Shown piece by piece: positions 55,618-64,000 of a stretch of DNA of 64,000 nt (position 1 is its first letter; each line of letters starts with the position of its first letter). The notes beneath the pieces were generated by a model. That model was not told where the DNA came from. It saw only the letters and a list, made by a program, of their open reading frames with translations, and did not search any database. A program made the position numbers and the translations under genes. Source of the DNA: Ehretia macrophylla (taxonomy: Eukaryota; Streptophyta; Magnoliopsida; Boraginales; Ehretiaceae); assembly GCA_037974665.1 (NCBI GenBank), contig CM075767.1, forward strand, positions 2,296,501 through 2,360,500. The letters are read 5' to 3'.

Positions 55618-56191
55618 GTGTGTGTGCTTGCATGTGATACTTATGCGTCTTAAATGAATGTGTGCATCTATGTGACTTATTTGCATAATAAATGAAAGAT
55701 ATGTAATGTGTGTACTGTGTTATGTGATTATGTGCGCACCTATGTGACCTCTACTTACCTTTATGTACTAAGTGTTTATTTTAAGTCAACCCAACTACAT
55801 ACATGCATTGTCCCTTGAATTGGTAAGTAAACTCTCCCCCTATAGAGAAAGCCAGAAGCGGGTGTCCTGAAGATGTGGACCAACAGAGCCGGCCGTAGTT
55901 TATGTCAGTGATCAATAAGAAGTACTTCAAGAATCAAGTTTGGGATTCTCATTGGGTATTTTCTTTGGTAATCTCATTTGGAATTCTAACCTAGAGTTCT
56001 TATTTGGTAATATTTGTTATTTTCTTTGGTATTCATATTTGGATTACTTTTTTGGACTTCTTATGTAATAACCATATAGGGAGTTCTTATGTGGTGTTCA
56101 TACTCGGAGTGATTCTTATTTGGAGTTCTAGATTGGTATTCTTACTCAGAGCCTTTATTTGGCGTCCTTAATCGGGATTTTTCGTTGGTAT
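55618..56191 (+). other. E5 leader (right part) and filler, cut by E7
   Basis: Resumes E5 after E4: GTGTGTGTGCTTGCATGTGA, TG-rich leader and a GGTAAG word at 55822-55827 (also in E1 at the matching place). Then, from about 55930, come irregular TTGGTATTCTT and TTTGGAATTCT words like the E1 filler. No coding. It ends at the E7 LTR. Confidence 0.65.
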
Positions 56192-57312
56192 TGGAAGTAC
56201 TAGCCAGCATAACATATCATTTCATAACATAATCATAAGTTGGATTCAAGATCGAAAAAGTTGTGCATGGACACATTGGTATAGCCGAAACATACATAGG
56301 CTATCAACAAAAATTTTTAAAGTTTTGTAACAAGGATCAACATACTAACTTTATATTATGTCCATTGAGTACCAACGAAGCTATATATATCAACTATACA
56401 TATAGAAATAGGGAGGTTCATATGTATACCTCATTTGTAGATCACTTTGGAGAAGATGAAGATAGTTGACAAGCCTTTGAACCCTTCTAACTTGAAGGCC
56501 TTAGCAGGTCCACCAAGTATCCAAAGCTCAACCACCACTTGAAGAATGAATGTGCTAGTATGTAACTTCAAGTTTTAGAATATGTATATATGTTGCAAGG
56601 CAAAACAAGAAAGCTTCCCTTTTTACTTGGCTATGGCCAAAACTTGCAATGTGAAAGGGATAAGTTTCCTTTGCTCTTGTTATGCCTATGTCGTGTGAGT
56701 GAGAGACCTTTGATGAGAGAGATTAGTGTTGAGATCAACTTATTATAATAGGGTATCATTATAGGTGATCAATCATATTTATCACCTTTTGATAAGAAGC
56801 CATGCACACCATTTGATCTCAATGATTAATATTAGATGACAAAGATGATCATCTTCTCTCTCTTCCATGGCTTGGCTAAAAATGCAAGTGGATGGAGAGA
56901 GAAGGTTTGTCATCTTTATTATTATAAATATATTACATACTCATATAAATATATATATATATATATAAAGCTTCTTTAATAGATAGCCAATCAAAATTCC
57001 TTTCTTCTAAAGTAAAATCCATGCAAATCCTAGGATTGCAATCATTACAATCCAAAGGTCGCTTTATTATCTCTCTTGACACTTAGCAAAAAGGTTTTAT
57101 CATCAAAAGCAATAGTCAATATTCATTTGTCTTTATTCAAAAGTGAATCCTATCCAGTCATTTCAAATTCAAATGACTAGAATTGATGGCATGGACAATC
57201 TTAGTCATCAATCTCTATATGCATATGCCACATGTAATTATATAGTCATTAAATTGCAATTCACCTTTTGACAACTAAGACGATGACGTGGTATTTCTCA
57301 AATTATATCATC

Positions 57313-57389
<77 letters not shown>

Positions 57390-58660
57390 ATATTATATAT
57401 ATTATTTTTGCCCATTCTAATCTTTATTAGAATAAATATATTGAAAATACTTTTCAATAATTACAATTTGGCCCAAAAGTTTTAGTAATTACAGTTTGAC
57501 ACCAAATTTTTTCAAAATTACACTTTTGGCCCAAATACCAATATAGATGACTCTTAACACCTTAAAGCCACCAACCACATTATACAAGCTCCCGGTGAAC
57601 TTATTCATCATACTTATTAGTGTGTGACCTTCTAGATTCATAATCGTGTACCGATAAGGGATCGATAAACCTCTTTTATCTATTTCGCAAATATCTCCGT
57701 CATTTACCGAAATACTCTCATGCTCATGAGTGACGCACTAGCAACGAACGTACCATGAGAATGCAAACGATAATGAAGACGACGTCTTTTATGAATCTAT
57801 TTAACCGTTGAGAATTAGCGTGCAGTCTAATTCTTCTGTTAAGAATTTCCCAATCGAGAAAGGACCATGAAATGGTTATGTCCACCTTCAATACTATGTA
57901 TAAATCTGAATCGGTGAAACGAGAGATGACTACCATGAAAAAACTCCTTTCCATCACTTCATACTCGCCTTGGCCAAGGACTTCCTCGTTTAACGACCGA
58001 TCTCAGATATCATAGGACTTCGCCTCATGCCAGAGGTTAACAGATCCTATCTTGACAATTACCTGTCGGTTCATACCATGAAACTAAAACACAAAAGGCT
58101 GTAACCCACCTTATAGAAGGCAGGCATTGTCCAGACGCAGTATTTAGCCACTAATATAACCGGCAGCCGTAGTTTCTTAAGTTTGAGGATTAATTTGCAC
58201 AATTCCCAACTAAATTGTAAACTATTAACCTGAAATCATGCAGTTCACTATTTATTGTCACATTCAATGATCCGTATACAGACGATCACTCATATGTTTA
58301 TTAGTCCACATCATCATGTTGTTCTTGCACTTCGCACGCCATCCTTTATCATTAGCATCACTATGTTAATCAAAGGTAATAACATATGATAACCCGTACT
58401 CAATTATTCTAGTCCCAGTTGAATAATTTGAAGGGCTATGAATTGTTTCTTAATGTCTATCATATCGAAGAAAAAGTATGAAATATCTTAAACCTTTTTA
58501 GAATATTTTTCTTCTCGGATGAACTTTAGGGACATATTCATATCGAAGCGGAGAATATGAATATCCTACAAATAACAAAGTGTATAAAACATATAAACAT
58601 ATTCTCATTAAACCCTAATAATGTCATCTCAAGCTATAGCATTAGGGCATATCTTCAACA
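56192..58660 (-). repeat. E7 3' LTR
   Basis: 2,469 bp, homologous along its length to 9444-11822. It carries a CA/TA microsatellite (57316-57384), the repeat of about 28 bp at 57463-57545, and GAGGTATAC in sense near 56424-56434. Frames 56263-56469, 57288-57485 and 57724-57957 are LTR sequence. Confidence 0.75.
57316..57384. repeat. (CA)n(TA)n microsatellite
   Basis: A compound CA then TA run of about 69 bp inside the E7 LTR. E2 and E9-flanking copies have only short ACACATATACATATATA stretches at the matching place, so it expanded after insertion. Confidence 0.95.
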
Positions 58661-58675
58661 ATCTCCCACTTGCAC

Positions 58676-60260
58676 TAATGCTATCAACTATAGGATCTAG
58701 TACATTTTACATTCGTATCTATATACTCATCTTCCCCAAGACGGTGATCAACTGCAACTATCTTTACAGGATCAGTGGGTCACCCATAGAAGCATCTATA
58801 GGAACTTATTATGTTATATCATTTTCTATCAAGAAAGGAAATCTTGAATTGACCCTTCTTATGATCGGACTCTTGATGAGATCGGGTTCGTTTAAACTTG
58901 TGCAAAAAGTCTCTATAATAGTTACCATATTTTCATATTGGTTACTATCAATAGACAGAAACGCACAATATCCAAACATCATAAAAGTCGAGCAGCTTAT
59001 TGGCTCAAATAATAACATAACCATTACTTATTATTATTCGGAACTCTTTCCAATAATACACAAATCCACTATATACACTTTTATCCCTTTTTAGTGAATT
59101 CTTTACTGAGTACTTCACTATTAACCATAAACCTTAAAATTTAGGGTTAAAGTTCATATAGAGATCATTATAACAATAAGATCAATAGAACTTATATATA
59201 TTCTCTCTGATATCAATCATGTAACTCATTACATCATATCGTGCCAAGTACATGCCATCACGTTAAAGGAGAATGCAAACAGCGAAAGGATTAGGTGCAA
59301 AAATCATTCGCAACCTTTTCTTAATAGTCAGAAAGAAATCTACAAGAAAAGACGGATACCCTGTCATTAAGACTAGAGACCAAAATTTCTTAAATTCTTC
59401 CATCTTAAAGAAAACTTTAAGATCGTGACTAGGTGTACAGGCCATAAGAAAATAAACAATCATATCATTGTGCTTCATAGACATGATACAACAAGACATG
59501 ATCGGTATACCCAAGATATGTATCATGATACAGAATTGGGTTGGACCTTAAAGAATGAAGGTATCACAAATTCACAAGATCTGTTAAGGGCAAAAACTCC
59601 CACTAACCGTTCTTATAAATTTAGATAACATCTTCATTTATTAATGAAAACGATCTCTATCTTTTCATTTTAACCATTTCATCATAGTTACCTTTCTTTA
59701 AAGAAACTATGCACGAAGAGATTTAAATTCTATATAGCCATAGAATTAAAACATGGTACAAAAATCAATTTGAAAGACCATGGTGATAAAAGATGGATTC
59801 TCTAATCTTCTTTTATAACCCAACATATTCTAGACAAGTCTCATAAGCTCCATTTCTTTTAATTATTTATTTTGAACAAATTCTTTTGTCAAAAGGAATA
59901 ATTATTCTATGAAACTCATTTGAATAGACATATAAAAGAATTCAACTCTTTAACTCTTGACCATTTCAAAGTTCAAGACATTATAAGTAAGATTTGGTAT
60001 TTACCCATTTTATCAAATGCTAGTTAAAATATAAATGTTCGAGTTTGAAGACATTCTTTCTTCCGATACGCATTCCGACCATTTCATTACAATAATGAAA
60101 GATATACAAAATGTCAATCATTTCTTACAAAGGATCATTTCCAAAACATCCTCTAGAAACGATTGAAAATAGTCACTACTATTTAATGAAATAATCAAAC
60201 TAATCTGAACATTTATAAACATTTTTCAAAATTGGGAAATACCAAGTCGATCCAAAAATA
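58676..60260 (-). other. E7 internal stretch without recognised coding
   Basis: Homologous to 11838-13400 of E2. The minus-strand frame 59263-59526 resembles the E2 frame 12422-12622 but matches no family I know. The plus-strand frame 58621-59094 has no support in E2. Confidence 0.55.
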
Positions 60261-60289
60261 ACCAAATCACTCAAAACCAGTGACTACTA

Positions 60290-60960
60290 CTTAATCCCCT
60301 CTTGATGAGAGATCTCATGAAAAGAATGCTATAGCCCGACTCTTCCTATGTCTCCTCATCCTCCTCCTTCTAATGTTTTTGTTTCGGCTCAGTCCAACCA
60401 TAGAAGAAGATGACTCAACATGGGGTTTGGGTGCGTCACCCAAACCAAGATTCTGCCAGCTAGTCAGAATATTGGGCAACTCATTCAGTGTGATGTCAAT
60501 TCTATGTACGCGAAAATCCAATATCAAAGGAGAGGGATAGTGGAAGAGACTGTAAGATCACGTCTACCTAAAGTCAGGGATCCTTAACGAAACCAAATGC
60601 CTCCAGTTGAGTTACCAAGTAAATCATCATGAGGTAGTGCTGGCTCACCTCACCCCTTCTTCAAGTCTCATACTAAAAAGCTCATGGATCAACTGGAATC
60701 TCGTACATTGATTGTGCTCACCAAAGGATTATTCCAATGAACGAATGATATCTACGGAGTGAGGAAGCCCTTCATAGAAACGACGCAGATCATCACACAT
60801 TGATGAAAGAATGTATCCCCTAGAGTATACGTCATCCTCGACCTACTTATAGTATGTGTTCTTGTCGGTGTCGGATGCAGTCTCATCTATAGGAGCAAAT
60901 GCCAGGGCATCCAGAATATACTCAATTCTCTCAAATCGGAGGACTATCCTTAAACTCTTG
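60290..60960 (-). pseudogene. Copia-type Gag region of E7
   Basis: Minus strand. LNELPNILTSWQNLGLG and an Arg-rich tail match the E2 Gag, and further Gag-like sequence continues towards 60,960. More broken than in E2. Fossil; no zinc knuckle seen. Confidence 0.6.
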
Positions 60961-61005
60961 TACCATTTCTCAAAATTTGGTCCAATTAAATAATCATGAT
61001 TAAGG

Positions 61006-63346
61006 TGTTGGAGATATGCCCTAATGAGATATAGTTAGATGACCTATTTTGGGATATTTTAGCATTAACTTGCACCTAATGGCATTTACGTCTATATATT
61101 TGTTTACATATTGACTTGTTTGTGACGTTCATATTCTCCGCCATTCATATTATATGAATGCGTCCTTAATGTTTTTCAGAGAAGAAATATATTGTAAAAG
61201 AGTTTAGAATACGTTGGCATATTTCTTCGATAATATAAACATTAAAAATGATTCATAGCCCTCAAATTATTAGATCGGGACTAGAATAATCAAGTACAAG
61301 CTATCATATGTAAGTTACCTTTGATTAACATAGAGATATTAATGATAAAGGATGGTGAGCCTTGTGCCATAACAACATAGGAATGCGACTGACTTACATA
61401 TGGGTGATTGTTAGTTGAACGAATCACTGAATGTGACCAGAATAACAAACTACATGACTTTGGATTAATAGTTTGTTATTCATTGCTAATTGTGCAAATT
61501 AATACTTTGACTTGAGAAATTACGGCTGCCGATTATATCAGGGGCTAAATACTACGTCTAGACAATACTCGTCTTCCAATAGGTGGGTTACGACCTTTCA
61601 AGTTTTTGTTTTGTGGTATGAACTAACAGGTAATTGTCAAGATATGATCTGTTAACCTCCGATATGAGGCGATGTCCTATACAATCTTATTTAGGTTGTT
61701 GAATGAGGAAGTCCTCGGCACATAACAGATGGAATGATGGAAAAGGTTCCATAGGTGTCATTTATCATTCCACCGAATAGATCTATGCATAGAATCGTTT
61801 AGTGGACTTAATCGTATCATGGTCCCCATAACGATCGGGACATATTTAATGGAAGGATCGAACAACACGCTAATTCGTGACTATAAATAGATTCATAAAA
61901 GTTGGACTTCATTACCGTATAAATTGTCATTATGCGCGTATGTTGCTAGACGTAACTCTTGAACATAAGGGTATTCTGGAAAATGACGGAGACATTCTCG
62001 AAATAGATTAAAAGCGTTTTATAGTCCCTCATCATTATATGGTTATGAATCTAGAAAGTCACACACATAAAGAGCATCAAGAATAAGGCAATTAATGGAC
62101 TTGATATTAAGTTGGAAACACGTTAAAGAGTTAACGTTGTTTATTTTGGACGTTAATAGTTAAGCGGGCCAAAGTGCAAATACTGAAAGTATTAGCGCTA
62201 AATTGCAAATACTGAAAGTGTTGGGGTCAAAGTGCAAATACTAAGTTGGAAACACGTTAAAGTGTTAACAGTGTTATTTTGGCGATTAACGGTTAAGTGG
62301 GCCAAAATCATAATTTTTGAAAGTGTTGGGGTCTAAGTGCAAATACTGAAAGTGTTGGGGTCTAAGTGCAAATAGATTGAGGGGTCAATCTTCAATTAAT
62401 TATTCTAAAGGGGTTTAGAATTAATTAATGTTTGTCTTCACTAAAAGACAAATAACAACTTGCATTAAAAGACAAAACACTAGAAGACAAACAACAAGTT
62501 GCACTAAAATACAAACACTAAAAGACAAAGAACAAGTTGGCTTGAATATATATGCATGTTTGACACTTGGCAAAAAGGTGATGTCTTGAGAAGACATAAC
62601 ATGCCACTTGTCACAAGCCTACACATCTCAAGACTTTATACAAAGCCAACTTCTCTTCATTGTTTCAAGTTGTTTTTCGGCCAAGGCACACAAACATGAG
62701 CAAGAAAATCCTCTCCTTTTCCTATGGTATTTTCGGCCATAGTAGAGAAAAGTGGTAGGGAATTTTCTTTTGTTTTTCTAACTTTATGCAGGCTTAGATC
62801 TATTACCGAGAAGCTAGCACATATACTTGGTTCATGGTGTTTGCCATTGGATGCTCATGTGTTTCAATCTATGACCTTTACACTTGTGAAGGAGGCTAGT
62901 CCATGCCATCTTGTTTTCATCTTGATGCTCTCGGCCAAAGCACCAAAAAAGATAAGTGTTATTCTTTTTTGCTTTATAATTATATACAAGCTTATTTCTA
63001 CTACTAAGTATCTTGCACATTAGCTTAGTTTGTAGTAATAACTATTGGATGCTTGTGTATTTTGATCTAGAGCCGTTGCAAGTGTGAAGAAGGTTTGACC
63101 GAGCTGTAGCATCTCCGTCGTGGTTCCACCTTCACTCGGCTATAAACGGGATGTATGCCGTTTTACCACTCGTTTACTTTATAGTATATTTGATATATTA
63201 TATGTTGCATGTTGATTATCATGGACTTTACTTTGGAAATGCATGTGATTACAAAAGTTAATGTTGAAAATTTTAAAATGCTCAACGCTTCCCCTTTAAC
63301 ATTTTTATGTTGTGAATCACACGTTTTCGAGAACTGAACCCTTTCA
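61006..63346 (+). repeat. E8 5' LTR
   Basis: 2,341 bp. It contains a 134-bp duplication starting with AAGTTGGAAACACGTTAAAG (62109 and 62243) and short GTGCAAATACTGAAAGTGTT repeats (about 62174-62380). AAAAGACAAACAACAAGTTG-like repeats lie at 62450-62540, and a duplication of about 198 bp spans 62768-63165. Frames 62724-63023 and 63163-63399 lie in these repeats and are not credible genes. Confidence 0.75.
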
Positions 63347-63348
63347 AG

Positions 63349-63361
63349 TGGTATTAGAGCC
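63349..63361 (+). promoter_or_regulatory. Primer binding site of E8
   Basis: TGGTATTAGAGCC, two bases after the LTR end. It differs by one base from the E2 site and is still the initiator-Met type. Confidence 0.75.
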
Positions 63362-63439
63362 ACGGTTTCTAAAGTCCATGAAATCACATGTATAGCCATG
63401 GATCTAATCTTTAAAGTATGTAAAATGGCCTTGGCTCAT

Positions 63440-63800
63440 GATTCTAAGTTCATGCATGTAGAGATCTATGATTGCCTACGATGGTTCGAGAAACAAGCAA
63501 GTAGAATATTTTTCCCTTGGCATGGCCGAGAAACACTAGGCTTTTGGGTGGTTGAAAAATGTGCCACTTCATGTGTATTGTACGTCGTATATGATAAAAC
63601 ATAGAACATATGAGTAGAGCCTTTTCTCCTAGCCTTAGCCGTTTCTTTTTGGCTTTGAGGTTGGTTTTTGAGGAATGTATCGCTCCATGTGAAATGTAAA
63701 CCGTATATGATGGAACATGGAACATGAATGTAGAGTACTTTTTCCCTTACCATGGCCGAGAGTCTTCTTGGGATTGTAGAGGTTGAAAAGTTGTTGCTAT
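63440..63800 (+). repeat. E8 leader tandem repeat, about 115-125 bp, three units
   Basis: Three diverged units share the words CATGGCCGAGA or TAGCCTTAGCCG, CCGTATATGATGGAACATGG and GGTTGAAAA (about 63450-63560, 63560-63680, 63680-63800). The frames at 63398-63840 on both strands come from this repeat. Confidence 0.6.
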
Positions 63801-64000
63801 ATTGTTTGTACTTGCCACGATGATTGATCTTAACTTGCATTTGTGTTATAAGGTGTTATAATCACAGAATCTATTGGTTTACTTATTGATTGGCAAAGTG
63901 TTGCTAATGGATGTTAAAGATTAGATGATTGTGTTGTCTTTTGTATGTGATACATAAGATATATGTGCTAGCTTGCTTGATTAACTTAGATTGTATATTG

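Larger units (their letters stand above)
56192..61005 (-). mobile_element. E7: Copia-type gag-only element, sister of E2
   Basis: The 3' LTR is 56192-58660, with a polypurine tract at 58661-58675, an internal stretch without recognised pol (58676-60260) and a Gag region (about 60290-60960). At 61006 the E8 LTR interrupts it; the rest lies beyond the window. The plan is the same as in E2. The left duplication would be GGTAT at 56187-56191; its partner is outside. Broken. Confidence 0.72.
61006..64000 (+). mobile_element. E8: Copia-type element, plus strand, running off the right edge
   Basis: The 5' LTR is 61006-63346 (TGTTGGAGATATGCCC to CCCTTTCA), with the primer site at 63349 and a leader to the window end. 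It sits in the leader/Gag start of E7; TAAGG at 61001-61005 is the candidate left duplication. Its LTR shares blocks with E2 (for example TCAGGGGCTAAATACTACGT near 61539), so it belongs to the same wider Copia group. No coding within the window. Confidence 0.75.

Noticed and set aside
58621-59094. 157-codon plus-strand frame
   Set aside because: It starts in the E7 LTR and crosses the polypurine tract into the internal part. The homologous E2 stretch has no such frame.
62724-63023. 99-codon plus-strand frame
   Set aside because: It spans the E8 LTR duplication and is not kept in the second unit; no domain recognised.

Overview
The window looks like repeat-rich, probably pericentromeric or heterochromatic, nuclear DNA of a flowering plant. 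It is AT-rich. Every stretch I can identify belongs to an LTR retrotransposon. All recognisable primer sites read TGGTATCAGAGC or a close variant, the plant initiator-Met tRNA type. The proteins are a Ty3/Gypsy polyprotein with a C-terminal chromodomain (Tekay/Del-like chromovirus) and Ty1/Copia Gag and Pol remnants. I found no host gene, tRNA, rRNA or CRISPR array. The species cannot be named from this sequence.

Layout, left to right (element names are mine). 1-7952: E1, a tandem, coding-free Gypsy-type element (family A, minus strand; LTR-internal-LTR plus a second internal piece running off the left edge), lying against the gag of an older Gypsy element E0. 7953-38524: E0 gag fragment, leader and LTR. 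The E0 LTR is split by E2 (9444-37175, TSD GCATT), a Copia-type element that carries gag but no visible pol. E2 holds E6 (14632-17477, solo LTR, TSD GACAA) in its leader. Its 5' LTR holds E3 (19944-28215, solo LTR, TSD GAAAA) and E9 (28289-35667, decayed Copia, TSD GTTCT). E3 in turn holds E3b (22464-28026, complete two-LTR element with only a 551-bp internal part, TSD TGGCC). 38525-40905: second E0-family leader and LTR (E0b). About 40906-43470 and 55618-56191: E5, a plus-strand Gypsy-type element meeting E0b head to head. E5 is split by E4 (43471-55617, TSD GTGTG), the only element here with a full gag-protease-RT-RNaseH-integrase-chromodomain region, though broken. E4 carries E10, a solo LTR (45843-48461). 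56192-61005: E7, a sister of E2. 61006-64000: E8, a plus-strand Copia-type element running off the right edge.

How the parts relate: E4 is the only visible source of Gypsy-type proteins. The coding-free elements E1 and E3b share its primer-site type, a leader motif, a hairpin next to the polypurine tract and several LTR motifs, so they are plausible dependents of an E4-like helper. E2 and E7 would likewise need Copia Pol from elsewhere.

The most unusual signals are non-coding. (1) A hairpin with paired changes sits just before a 3' splice-site-like AG in nearly every Gypsy-type LTR, paired with a GGTGAGGG 5' splice-site-like motif upstream. (2) A second conserved hairpin has a TCCGGA-type loop. 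(3) A hairpin touches the polypurine tract. (4) E9 carries tandem hairpins with compensatory changes. (5) Several LTRs look like mosaics of different families. All identities and boundaries come from reading by eye; nothing was aligned by software.
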